Part shown: piece by piece, positions 33,094 to 41,580 of the stretch
Numbering within the stretch: the first letter of the stretch is position 1
Layout: every line of letters starts with the position of its first letter
Assembly (NCBI RefSeq): GCF_004362215.1
Contig: NZ_SNWR01000002.1
Location: 744,001-808,000 of the forward strand
Origin: Paractinoplanes brasiliensis
Lineage (GTDB): Bacteria > Actinomycetota > Actinomycetes > Mycobacteriales > Micromonosporaceae
Direction: 5' to 3'
Length of the DNA stretch: 64,000 nt
The notes under the pieces: model-generated
The model's database searches: none
Told to the model about the DNA's origin: nothing
What the model saw: the letters and a program-made list of their open reading frames with translations, nothing else
Position numbers and translations under genes: made by a program

Positions 33094-33864
33094 TCACCTC
33101 AGGAACGCGATGGAGGCGCCGGCCCGGACCAGATAGGCGACAACCCCGCAGGCCAGCGACAGGAGCAGGACGGTGGTGAACGAGGCCGGCGCGCCGGTGG
33201 CCGCGATCCGGATCGTGAAGTACAGCGACGCGCCCACGGCCACCAGCGCGCCGAGGACGAACGAGCGGGGCTCGAGCAGGCTGTCGAGGTAGCGCGACTC
33301 GGGCACCTGGGCACGCCGGACCTCCCGCACCGCCGCGGCGACCTGCTGGGCCAGGTCGCGGGGCTCGAGCGGCATGGACTTCGGCGTATGTTCCTTCACC
33401 TCGGCCGTCAGCTCGTGCAGCAGGGCCGGTTCGGGAGTGGGCGGGACGCGCAGCCAGGCCTGGACCTCGTCGACCTGCCACAACCGCAGGCTCCGGCCAC
33501 CCGGCCGCGCGGCGGCCAGCTCGAACTCCCGGTGCCCGGCCGACTTGCCGCCGTCCTCACGCGGGCCGTACTCCAGGCCGTAGAGGCCGACGAACACGTT
33601 CGCGTCCCGGATGGCTTTCGCCCGCGCGTCCGGCCCGGGGTCCTCCACCAGGGTGACGGGGTCCTTGCCGAGCCGGGCCACCACCGCCTCACGGTGCCGG
33701 GAAAGCTCGTCCGGGGTGGCGCCGAGATAGACGGCCATGGCCTTCTCACCCTTGCGGCGCAGCCACCGGAACGGCCAGTTGAACGCCGCGACCAGGACCG
33801 TGACGACCAAGGCGCCGAGGACCGACCCGAGGTGCTCGCCGAAACCGGAGATCACTGATTGCAC
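33094..33864 (-). CDS. Membrane protein with DUF4062-like cytoplasmic domain
   Basis: This 256-residue protein has a transmembrane segment at about 13-30 (LGSVLGALVVTVLVAAFNWP) and a soluble domain at about 40-140. The soluble domain resembles DUF4062/STAND-associated modules: VYLGATPDELSRHREAVVAR, then DANVFVGLYGLEYG and HREFELAAA. Two C-terminal helices close the protein (SFVLGALVAVGASLYFTI and TTVLLLSLACGVVAYLV). It is the first gene of a tight pair with the VWA protein (stop and start within 3 bp). The domain assignment is by eye and moderate. Confidence 0.62.
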   Translation of the reverse strand: MQSVISGFGEHLGSVLGALVVTVLVAAFNWPFRWLRRKGEKAMAVYLGATPDELSRHREAVVARLGKDPVTLVEDPGPDARAKAIRDANVFVGLYGLEYGPREDGGKSAGHREFELAAARPGGRSLRLWQVDEVQAWLRVPPTPEPALLHELTAEVKEHTPKSMPLEPRDLAQQVAAAVREVRRAQVPESRYLDSLLEPRSFVLGALVAVGASLYFTIRIAATGAPASFTTVLLLSLACGVVAYLVRAGASIAFLR

Positions 33865-33914
33865 GCACGGGCCCCCTCTATTGATGCGTAGGGGTCAATG
33901 TTAGTGCGGCCGGG

Positions 33915-35564
33915 CTACAGAGCGGGTACCGCAACGTGCGACGGGTGGGCGGTGTCGTGCAGGACCTCGAAGTCGCACGGCACGCCCTCGGTGGCGGCGC
34001 CGAACGGTTCCGGGGTGCCCATGTTGCGCGCGTACCGGGGGAACGCGCCGCCGCTGACCTGCACCCGCAACCTGTGCCCGGCTCGGAACCGGTACGCCGT
34101 CGGGAACAGTTCGACGTGAACCGTGCGCACCCCGTCGGGCCCCGGCTCCTCGGAGAGGCGCGGGTCGAGGCGCTGAATGCCGTCCACGACGTTGCGCGAC
34201 ACGCCTTTCGGGTCCACATCGCACAGGCGGACGAACACATCCGCGTACGGCAGGGAAGTGCGCACGAAAATCGTCGCGCTCACCGGGCCCGCGATGTCGA
34301 AGTCGCCGTCGAGCGCCGGGCCGGTGAAGACCAGCACGTCGTCGCGTTTCTCGACGCTCGTGTTGTCGGCCTGCTTGCCGGGCGGGGACAGCAGCGGGCC
34401 CCCGACGGTCGGGGTCGGGTCGGCCGGGTCGTAGGTGAACCGGCTGGGCTCGGCCTCGTCGTCCGGCCGGGTCACGAGCCGCTCGCCCCGCCCGAGATGC
34501 AGGAGCGTTTCCCGTACGCCCGGGGGCGGCCACGTCTCGAACTCGAGCCACCGCTTCGCCTGCTGCAGGTAGACCCGCACCGGCGCTCCCGCCGGCGCCG
34601 GCCCGCCGTTGAGGTGGTGGCCGAGCCACGCCGCGTCGGTCTGCGCGATCGTCCGCAGCTCGCCCGGCTCGCCGTGGATCCACGGGCCGACCACCAGCCG
34701 CGCCTGCACCCCGGCCGCCCGCAACGCCGTGTAGTCGGCCAGGTTGCCGGCCAGGAAGAGATCCCACCAGCCGGTGACCGTGCTGACCGGCGGCATCCGG
34801 CTCAGGTCGGCCTGGTCGTGGTCGGCCTGCTGCCAGAACGTGTCGCCGGGCTCGGCGTGCGCCACGAAGTCACGCCAGAAGGGCACGGGCGCGCCCGCCA
34901 CCGCCACATCGACAGCCTGCAACGGCAGCCGGCCGAGCGCGCGGTTGACCCGGGACCGGTCGCGTGGGTCGGGCAGGCTGCTCAGCAGGCCCGGCCGTTC
35001 CTGCCGGCCGATCGTCGCCGACCAGCTCAGCGCCGTGTGGATCTGCGGGACGCCGTGCTCGTAGAACAGCCGGCCGGTCATGTTGGCCGAGGTGATGTGC
35101 GGCATGACGCAGGTCAGGGGCGGTTCCGCGTACGGCGCCACGGCCCACTGGGTGTGCCCGAAGTAGCTGGCGCCGGCCATCGCGATGCGGCCGTCGCACC
35201 ACGACTGCTTGCGCAGCCAGTCGACGGTGGCCAGGCCGTCGTCGCGTTCGGTCGTGAACGGGCGGAACTGGCCGCCGGACCCGAACGTGCCCCGCGTGGC
35301 CTGCATGAACACCTGGAAGCCGCGTCGGGCCAGGGGCGCGGCGAACAGCTGCCCGAACGCGCCGGCCCGCCCGTACGGCACCCGGACGAGCACCACGGGC
35401 AGCGGCTCGTCGTGGCCGGCAGGCCGGTAGTGGTCGGCCAGCAGCGTGACGCCGTCGGGCATCGGCACCGCCACGTCCTTGCGGACCTCGTACCGCGCCG
35501 CGCGCCTCGGCAGCCCGAGCGCGACGTCCGCCATCAGGCCGGCCAGCCGGGTCAATCTCGCCAT
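33915..35564 (-). CDS. CocE/NonD-family serine hydrolase (X-Pro dipeptidyl-peptidase-like)
   Basis: This 549-residue alpha/beta hydrolase has nucleophile Ser in RIAMAGASYFGHTQWAVAPY, acid Asp in VTGWWDLFLAG and His in VGPWIHGEPGEL. A C-terminal jelly-roll domain (VFTGPALDGDFDIAGPVSAT onward) completes the family architecture. No signal peptide is obvious. Substrates could be peptides with penultimate Pro or ester/amide compounds. It stands alone, divergent from the mannosidase. Confidence 0.9.
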   Translation of the reverse strand: MARLTRLAGLMADVALGLPRRAARYEVRKDVAVPMPDGVTLLADHYRPAGHDEPLPVVLVRVPYGRAGAFGQLFAAPLARRGFQVFMQATRGTFGSGGQFRPFTTERDDGLATVDWLRKQSWCDGRIAMAGASYFGHTQWAVAPYAEPPLTCVMPHITSANMTGRLFYEHGVPQIHTALSWSATIGRQERPGLLSSLPDPRDRSRVNRALGRLPLQAVDVAVAGAPVPFWRDFVAHAEPGDTFWQQADHDQADLSRMPPVSTVTGWWDLFLAGNLADYTALRAAGVQARLVVGPWIHGEPGELRTIAQTDAAWLGHHLNGGPAPAGAPVRVYLQQAKRWLEFETWPPPGVRETLLHLGRGERLVTRPDDEAEPSRFTYDPADPTPTVGGPLLSPPGKQADNTSVEKRDDVLVFTGPALDGDFDIAGPVSATIFVRTSLPYADVFVRLCDVDPKGVSRNVVDGIQRLDPRLSEEPGPDGVRTVHVELFPTAYRFRAGHRLRVQVSGGAFPRYARNMGTPEPFGAATEGVPCDFEVLHDTAHPSHVAVPAL

Positions 35565-35641
35565 GCCAGAAAGCTACCGGGCCGCGTGTCCCGCTCCAAC
35601 GGCTTTGGCGAGTCGCCACGGCGGGCGGCAGGATCGGGGCC

Positions 35642-38617
35642 ATGCACGACTCCGCACGCACGATCGAGGCCCGCGTCGAGCGCTTCACCCGGGAACACCT
35701 GCGTCCCGCGCTGTATCGACGACGGGCGCCTCTCGACGTGTCCGCGTGGGACGTGCCGGGCGAGCCGGTGCCGTTCGCCGAGGCGGTGCGGCAGCAGTTC
35801 ACGCCGGTCAAACCCGGGGTCGCGTGGGGCCGGCCGTGGGGCACGACGTGGTTGCACGTCACCGGCGAGGTTCCCGACGGGTGGGGCGGTCCTGACGTCG
35901 TCCGGGAAATCGTGGTTGATCTGGGGTTTTCGGCGGCGCATCCCGGGTTCCAGGCCGAAGGGCTCGTGTTCCGGCCCGACGGTGAGATCGTGAAGGGGAT
36001 CGAGCCGCTGAACGACGCTGTCGCCGTCACGGGGCCGGTCGAGCTGTTCATCGAGGCCGCGTCCAACCCGGACGTGTCGCACGGGCGGCCCACGCCGATG
36101 GGCGACCGGGCGACCGCGGGGCACGAGCCGCTCTACACTCTGCGCGGCATCGACCTGGTCGAGCGTGACCTCACCGTCCATCACCTGCTGCACGACATCC
36201 GGACCCTGAGCGGGCTGATGCGCGAGCTCGATCCGGCGCTGCCCCGGCGTGCTTCGATCCTGCGCGCCCTGGAAAGCATGTGCGACGCCGTCGACCCCGA
36301 CGACGTGGCGGGGACGGCAGCCGAGGGGCGAGCCTCGCTGGCCGGTGTGCTCGCCTCGCCGGCCTGCCCGAGCGCTCACCGGGTGGTCGCGGTCGGGCAC
36401 GCGCACATCGACTCCGCCTGGCTCTGGCCCGTGCGCGAGACGATCCGCAAGTGCGCCCGTACGTTCGCCAACGTGCTCGCCCTGATGGAGGAGCACCCGG
36501 ATTTCGTGTTCGCGTGCTCCAGCGCCCAGCAGTACTCGTGGATGAAGGAGCACTACCCGGCGCTGTTCGAACGCATTCGCGCGCGGGTCGCCGAGGGCCG
36601 GTTCGTTCCCGTCGGCGGCATGTGGGTCGAGTCCGACACCAACATGCCCGGCGGCGAGGCCCTGGTCCGGCAGTTCGTGCACGGCAAGGGCTTCTTCGCG
36701 CGCGAGTTCGGGGTCGAGCCCGACGAGGTGTGGCTGCCCGACTCGTTCGGCTACACCGCCGCGCTGCCGCAGATCGCCAGGGCCGCCGGCAGCCACTCGT
36801 TCCTCACCCAGAAGATCTCGTGGAGCGAGACCAACCGGATGCCGCACCACACGTTCTGGTGGGAGGGCATCGACGGCAGCCGGGTGTTCACGCACTTCCC
36901 GCCGGTCGACACCTACAACTCCGACCTGTCCGGAGCGGACCTGGCCCGCGCCCAGCGGCAGTACGCCGAGAACGGGCTGAGCGACGTCTCGCTGGTGCCG
37001 TTCGGGTTCGGCGACGGCGGCGGGGGACCGACCCGCGACATGCTCGAGGCGGCCGCCCGCACCCGCGACCTGGAAGGTTCACCGCGTGTCTCGCTGGGCA
37101 CGCCGCGCTCGTTCTTCGACGCCGCGCTGGCCGGGCACCCCGCGCCGGCGACGTGGTCGGGCGAGCTCTATCTGGAGCTGCACCGGGGCACGTACACCAC
37201 CCAGGCGCGCACCAAACAGGGCAACCGGCGCAGCGAGCACCTGTTGCGGGAGGCCGAGCTGTGGTGGGCCACGGCGGCGTGGCGAGGGCTCGGCTCCTAT
37301 CCGTACGAGGAACTGGACGCGGTCTGGCGCACGGTGCTGCTGCAGCAGTTCCACGACATCCTGCCCGGCTCGTCGATCGCCTGGGTGCACCAGGAAGCCG
37401 AACGGAACTACGCGCTGGCCGGGGTGGCGCTGACCACGCTGATCGACCAGGCGCAGAAACTGCTCGCCGGCCCCGGTTCGTCCGGCGTGGTGTTCAACGC
37501 CGCCCCGGTCCCCGCCGCCGGGGTGCCGCCTCTCGGCGCGGCCGTCGCGGCTGCGCCAGGCTGGGTGTCCCCTGCGGATGGAAGTGTGCTCGACAACGGG
37601 CTGGTGCGGGTGGTCCTCGACGACGCCGGGTTGCTCGTGTCGTTCGTCTTCGAGGGCCGCGAGCTCGTCCCCGAAGGGGAAGCGGGCGCGCTGCTGCAGG
37701 TGTTCCGCGACATCCCCAACCGGTGGGACGCGTGGGACATCGACGCCCACTACCAGCGGCACGTCACCGAACTGCGCTCGGCCGACGCGGTGACCGCCGA
37801 GGCCGACGCGATCGTGGTCCGCCGCTCCTACCGCGACTCGACGTTCGTGCAGACGTTCCGCCTGGCCGAGGGCGCGACCCGGCTCGACGTCGAGACCCGT
37901 GCCGACTGGCACGAGACGCAGAAACTGCTCAAACTGTCGTTCCCCCTCGCCGTGCACGCCGACAGGGCCACCTCGGAGATTCAGTTCGGGCACGTGCACC
38001 GGCCCACCCACGCCAACACGTCGTGGGACAGCGCCCGCTTCGAGACCGTGGCCCACCGCTGGGTGCACGTGGGCGAGCCCGGATTCGGCGCGGTGGTGGC
38101 GAACGACTCGACGTACGGGCACGACGTCACCCGCCGCTGGACGGCGGGCGGCGCCACGTTCACCCAGGTGCGGCAGTCGTTGCTGCGGGCCCCGCGCTAC
38201 CCCGACCCCCACGCCGACCAGGGCGTTCACGTGCTGCGGTCGGCCGTGGGCCCGGCGCCCACCGTGCTCGAGGCGCTGGCGAGCGGCTATCAGATCAACC
38301 TGCCCACCCGTACGGTCCCCGGCGGCGCCCCGGTCCAGCCGCTGCTCACGGTCGCCTCGCCGGCGGTGATCGTCGAGGCGGTCAAACTCGCCGAGGACAG
38401 GTCGGGCGACCTGGTCGTTCGGCTGTACGAGGCCCGTGGCGCCCGCACGACCACCCGCGTCGCGGTGTCCGAGCCGTACGGCCGGGCCTGGACGACCGAC
38501 CTGCTCGAACGGCCGCCGACGGGCCCGCCGGTCCAGGCCTCCAGCTGGTCGGCGGGCGAGCCGATCGAGATCACGTTCCGCCCGTTCGAGATCGTGACCC
38601 TCCGCGTTTCCCGCTGA
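35642..38617 (+). CDS. GH38 alpha-mannosidase
   Basis: This 991-residue protein has the GH38 catalytic domain: zinc ligands in VGHAHIDSAWLWPVRETIRK, VGGMWVESDTNMPGGEALVR, and the nucleophile Asp in WLPDSFGYTAALPQI. HHTFWWEGIDGSRV follows, and the C-terminal beta-sandwich domains include DNGLVRVVLDDAG and TRLDVETRADWHE. There is no signal peptide, so turnover of mannosides in the cytoplasm is likely. The length is normal for the family. Confidence 0.95.
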   Translation: MHDSARTIEARVERFTREHLRPALYRRRAPLDVSAWDVPGEPVPFAEAVRQQFTPVKPGVAWGRPWGTTWLHVTGEVPDGWGGPDVVREIVVDLGFSAAHPGFQAEGLVFRPDGEIVKGIEPLNDAVAVTGPVELFIEAASNPDVSHGRPTPMGDRATAGHEPLYTLRGIDLVERDLTVHHLLHDIRTLSGLMRELDPALPRRASILRALESMCDAVDPDDVAGTAAEGRASLAGVLASPACPSAHRVVAVGHAHIDSAWLWPVRETIRKCARTFANVLALMEEHPDFVFACSSAQQYSWMKEHYPALFERIRARVAEGRFVPVGGMWVESDTNMPGGEALVRQFVHGKGFFAREFGVEPDEVWLPDSFGYTAALPQIARAAGSHSFLTQKISWSETNRMPHHTFWWEGIDGSRVFTHFPPVDTYNSDLSGADLARAQRQYAENGLSDVSLVPFGFGDGGGGPTRDMLEAAARTRDLEGSPRVSLGTPRSFFDAALAGHPAPATWSGELYLELHRGTYTTQARTKQGNRRSEHLLREAELWWATAAWRGLGSYPYEELDAVWRTVLLQQFHDILPGSSIAWVHQEAERNYALAGVALTTLIDQAQKLLAGPGSSGVVFNAAPVPAAGVPPLGAAVAAAPGWVSPADGSVLDNGLVRVVLDDAGLLVSFVFEGRELVPEGEAGALLQVFRDIPNRWDAWDIDAHYQRHVTELRSADAVTAEADAIVVRRSYRDSTFVQTFRLAEGATRLDVETRADWHETQKLLKLSFPLAVHADRATSEIQFGHVHRPTHANTSWDSARFETVAHRWVHVGEPGFGAVVANDSTYGHDVTRRWTAGGATFTQVRQSLLRAPRYPDPHADQGVHVLRSAVGPAPTVLEALASGYQINLPTRTVPGGAPVQPLLTVASPAVIVEAVKLAEDRSGDLVVRLYEARGARTTTRVAVSEPYGRAWTTDLLERPPTGPPVQASSWSAGEPIEITFRPFEIVTLRVSR

Positions 38618-38743
38618 TCACGGCGTTGTCTCCGGACAGACCTCGACGTCGTACAGCAGGCGGACCGGCTCGCCGTTCGTGATGCCGACGAACACGGGCT
38701 CGGCGGCGGGGTCCACCCGAGCTGCCACGCCGCCGGTGGGCTG
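38618..38743 (-). pseudogene. C-terminal tail of an unidentified protein
   Basis: The minus frame ending at TGA 38618 reads PTGGVAARVDPAAEPVFVGI, then TNGEPVRLLYDVEVCPETTP. It looks like a true beta-strand C-terminus but loses sense upstream. Its stop overlaps the mannosidase stop region (TGATCA). No family is recognised. Confidence 0.3.
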
Positions 38744-38798
38744 ACGGCTATGTGATCGGCGCGGCCCTGACCGCGGCTGCCACGATCGCCGGCGAGGG

Positions 38799-38933
38799 GC
38801 GGACGCACGCCGCCACGTCACGGCGGACCCGGGGGCCCATCCGATCCTCAACGCGTCCGGTCACCTCGACACCACCCGCTGGAGCGACGACTCGCTGTTC
38901 GAGCGGGGGTTGGACAGGCTCCTGGCAATGTGA
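38799..38933 (+). pseudogene. Possible C-terminal remnant of a TetR-type regulator
   Basis: The + frame ending at TGA 38931-38933 reads ADARHVTADPGAHPILNASG, then TRWSDDSLFERGLDRLLAM. This is the kind of ending seen in TetR proteins with a C-terminal FEFGLDRLL helix. No DNA-binding domain precedes it. Confidence 0.4.
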
Positions 38934-39000
38934 GCGCATGGGTAACGGTCGGCGCGGCTCGGGCCGCTGGGCTGGGTTCCTGGTTGCTTGCCTTGCGGGC

Positions 39001-39240
39001 ATGGTGAACGAAGCACTCGCCCAGGAACTGATCGGCATGACCGACAAGGATCGGCGGCTACAGCCGGGTGCGCTCGGCGACGACTCCGCCGCGCAGCCGG
39101 CCCATCGGCGGGTCACCGTCCGCAACGGGCATCGGCTCCCCGAGATCCTGAGGAACACAGCTGGCCCACTGAGGAACTCGTCGGCCCGGAAACGGCTCGG
39201 CGGGCGTGGCTGGGGCGCAGCACGCGGCCATGACAAGGAT
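39001..39240 (+). pseudogene. DUF6624-like pseudogene with two frameshifts
   Basis: Read across three frames, MVNEALAQELIGMTDKDRRL, VRNGHRLPEIL, SWPTEELVGPETARRAWL and GAQHAA reproduce the pattern of DUF6624 proteins (EL..M...DQ, N..RL.EIL..HGWPT..LVG..A..AWL..QHAD). The frame changes fall near 39150 and 39215. The downstream half is missing. Confidence 0.55.
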
Positions 39241-39388
39241 CAGTGGCCGAGCCCGAACCGGGACGGTGAGCGACCAGAACCGGGCCACAGGGGAGCCGGC
39301 GAGGGCGAGGGCCAGGCGGACGGCGAGGGCGGCGGGCCGGTCAGGCTTGAGTGTGGGCGAGCGAGACGAGGCCGCCAGGGGTGAGGGG

Positions 39389-39559
39389 TCAGCGGGCGAG
39401 GGCCACGAAGATCAGGGCGAGGGCGGCCGGCGCGACCTGGATGTACAGGATGCGCTTGTTGACTGTGGCTGCGCCGTACAGGCCGGCGACTGCCACGCAG
39501 ATCAGGAAGAAGACTTTGACCGAGGTGAGGTCGGCGATCAGCCCCAGATCAGCCCCGCG
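39389..39559 (-). CDS. Small two-helix membrane protein or fragment
   Basis: The minus frame ending at TGA 39389 reads DLTSVKVFFLICVAVAGLYG, then AATVNKRILYIQVAPAALAL and IFVALAR. These are two hydrophobic segments with a basic turn. No good start codon precedes it before the histidine-kinase gene, so it may be a truncated small membrane protein. Confidence 0.35.
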   Translation of the reverse strand, partial: RGADLGLIADLTSVKVFFLICVAVAGLYGAATVNKRILYIQVAPAALALIFVALAR

Positions 39560-39569
39560 GCGGGGGTTC

Positions 39570-40649
39570 TCAAGGGGTGTTCGACGAGGGCAGGGTGACC
39601 TCGACCCGCAGGCCGTCGTGGCCGAGGGGGCGGGCGGTGATCGAGCCGTCGTGTGCGCGGACGATCGAGCGGGCGATCGTCAGGCCCAGGCCCGCGCCGC
39701 CGGAGTGGTCGATCCGTGCGCCGTGCAGGCGGCGGAACGGCTCGAACAGGCCCGCCACCTCGTCGGGTGGGACGTCGTCACCGGTGTTCTCGACGGTCAG
39801 GGCGGGCTGGTCGCCCACGGTCACCGCCACCGTGCCGCCGGGGCGGTTGTACTTGACGGCGTTCTGCACCAGGTTGCTGACCAGGCGTTCCAGCAGCACC
39901 CGTTCGCCGATCACGGTGCGGGGGGCCAGGGTCGTGCCGACGGTGACCTTGGCGTCGGCCGCCGCGCCCGCGTGGTCGGCCACCACGTCGGCCACGATCT
40001 CGTCGAGGCGCAGCAGGCTGCGGGAGGCCACACCGCGGTCGCTCTCGCTGAGCACGAGCAGGGCCTCGATGAGGCGTACGTTGCGCTCGTTGGTTTCCAG
40101 GAGCTGCTCGGCGACCACCCGCAGCCGCTCGGGGCTGGGGTTGCGGGCCAGCGAGACCTCGATCAGCGTGCGCTGCACCGCCAGCGGGGTGCGCAACTCG
40201 TGCGCGGCGTCGGCGGCGAAACGGCGCTGTGACTCGTAGCCGACGGCCACGCGAGCGATCATGTCGTTGACCGCGGCGGCGAGGTCCGCCATCTCGCCGC
40301 GGCGCTGGGAGGTGCGTACGCGGAAAGCGAAGTTCTGCGGCCCCAGGGCGCGGATCTGGGCGGCCAGGTCACGGATCGGCTGGACCGTCCAGTTCATCGC
40401 CAGCAGCGCCAGGCCCAGCGCGACGGCCAGCACGAAGCCCTTGAAGATCCAGTACGTGTCGGCCGGGTAGAACAGGTGCGTGCAGACGAAGTTGGTCGAG
40501 CCGCCGCCGCGGGAGGGGGCGCAGACCGTACGCAGGATGCGCTGCCAGCTGCCGGCCAGCCGGTCGGCCAGCTCGGGGGTGAAGTAGCCCACGAGCACGA
40601 CGGCCGCGCAGATCAGCGTGGCCGTCCAGCGCGGCGAGCGCAGCGTCAC
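39570..40649 (-). CDS. Sensor histidine kinase
   Basis: This 359-residue protein has transmembrane helices at about 10-25 and 65-85 flanking a short extracytoplasmic loop, then HAMP and DHp with the phospho-acceptor His in FAADAAHELRTPLAVQ. The ATPase domain has the N-box LVSNLVQNAVKYN and the G-box HSGGAGLGLTIA. GTG 40649 overlaps the response-regulator stop (GTGA). The loop has two Cys (VCAPSRGGG and FVCTHL), which may form a disulfide. The signal is unknown. Confidence 0.93.
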   Translation of the reverse strand: MTLRSPRWTATLICAAVVLVGYFTPELADRLAGSWQRILRTVCAPSRGGGSTNFVCTHLFYPADTYWIFKGFVLAVALGLALLAMNWTVQPIRDLAAQIRALGPQNFAFRVRTSQRRGEMADLAAAVNDMIARVAVGYESQRRFAADAAHELRTPLAVQRTLIEVSLARNPSPERLRVVAEQLLETNERNVRLIEALLVLSESDRGVASRSLLRLDEIVADVVADHAGAAADAKVTVGTTLAPRTVIGERVLLERLVSNLVQNAVKYNRPGGTVAVTVGDQPALTVENTGDDVPPDEVAGLFEPFRRLHGARIDHSGGAGLGLTIARSIVRAHDGSITARPLGHDGLRVEVTLPSSNTP

Positions 40650-41305
40650 CGGCCGAGCCGATAGCCGACGCGGGGCACGGTGTGGATGACCGGCGGGTCG
40701 CCGAGCTTTTTGCGCAACGTCATCACGGTGACCCGTACGGTGTGGGTGAAGGGGTCGGTGTGCTCGTCCCAGGCCTGTTCGAGCAGCTCCTCGGAACTGA
40801 CCACGGCCCCGTCGGCGCGCAGCAGCACCCGCAGCACGGCGAATTCCTTGGGTGACAACCGCAGCGGCAGCCCGTCGCGGGCGGCGGTGTGGCGGGGGAT
40901 GTCGAGCACGATGCCGTCGCGTTCGAGCACCGGTCCCTGCACGGCGTTGGCCCGGCGGCCCAGCGCCTGCACCCGGGCGACCAGCTCGGCGAAGGCGAAC
41001 GGCTTGGTCAGGTAGTCGTCGGCGCCCAGCCCCAGACCCTCCACCCGGTCGCGGATGCCCGCCGCCGCGGTCAGCAGCAGCACGCGGGTGTCGAGACCGG
41101 CCGCGATCATCTCGCGGCACACCTCGTCGCCGGTCGCGCCCGGCATGTCGCGGTCGAGCACGGCCACGTCGTACCGGTTGACGGTGACTCGTTCGCGTGC
41201 GGCCTCGCCGTCGTAGACCACGTCGACGGCCATGGCGAAGTCCCGGAGCCCGTCGGCGACGGTGTCGGCCAGGATCCTCTCGTCGTCGGCGATCAGCACA
41301 CGCAC
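40646..41305 (-). CDS. OmpR/PhoB-family response regulator
   Basis: This 219-residue protein has a receiver domain with phospho-acceptor Asp in VAVLDRDMPG, acidic pair DDE, Thr in LLLTAA and Lys in DYLTKPFAF. A winged helix follows (LSPKEFAVLRVLLRADGAVV, then VRVTVMTLRKKLGDPP). GTG 41305 is preferred because AGGG lies 8 bases upstream; other GTGs lie within 6 bp. Operon order is regulator then kinase. Confidence 0.93.
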   Translation of the reverse strand: MRVLIADDERILADTVADGLRDFAMAVDVVYDGEAARERVTVNRYDVAVLDRDMPGATGDEVCREMIAAGLDTRVLLLTAAAGIRDRVEGLGLGADDYLTKPFAFAELVARVQALGRRANAVQGPVLERDGIVLDIPRHTAARDGLPLRLSPKEFAVLRVLLRADGAVVSSEELLEQAWDEHTDPFTHTVRVTVMTLRKKLGDPPVIHTVPRVGYRLGR

Positions 41306-41330
41306 AAGCACCACCCTGCCAGATCTTCGA

Positions 41331-41347
41331 TAAAGAACCCGTAAAGA
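41331..41347. promoter_or_regulatory. Direct-repeat box upstream of the response regulator
   Basis: TAAAGA occurs at 41331-41336 and again at 41342-41347, exactly 11 bp apart, 26-42 bp upstream of the regulator start. Direct repeats one helical turn apart are the usual site form for OmpR-family regulators, so autoregulation is likely. Confidence 0.5.
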
Positions 41348-41580
41348 CAGTACGGACGAAATCGCACCCCGGATGCCGGGCGCGGCCGAGTCGACACCAT
41401 CCACGTCGGGATGACATGGCAGAGCACCGGAGCGCATGACGTGCGGTCCCCAGATGGTCCCCGAACGAAGTCGCCTGCCCCCTGGCTCTTTAGTCGACCC
41501 GCCAGGTCCTCACCCTCTTGCCTCTGGCCGCCGACCTCCGCGCCGAGGGAGTGGAGTCGATCGTGAGCTCGGCCCAGCGA

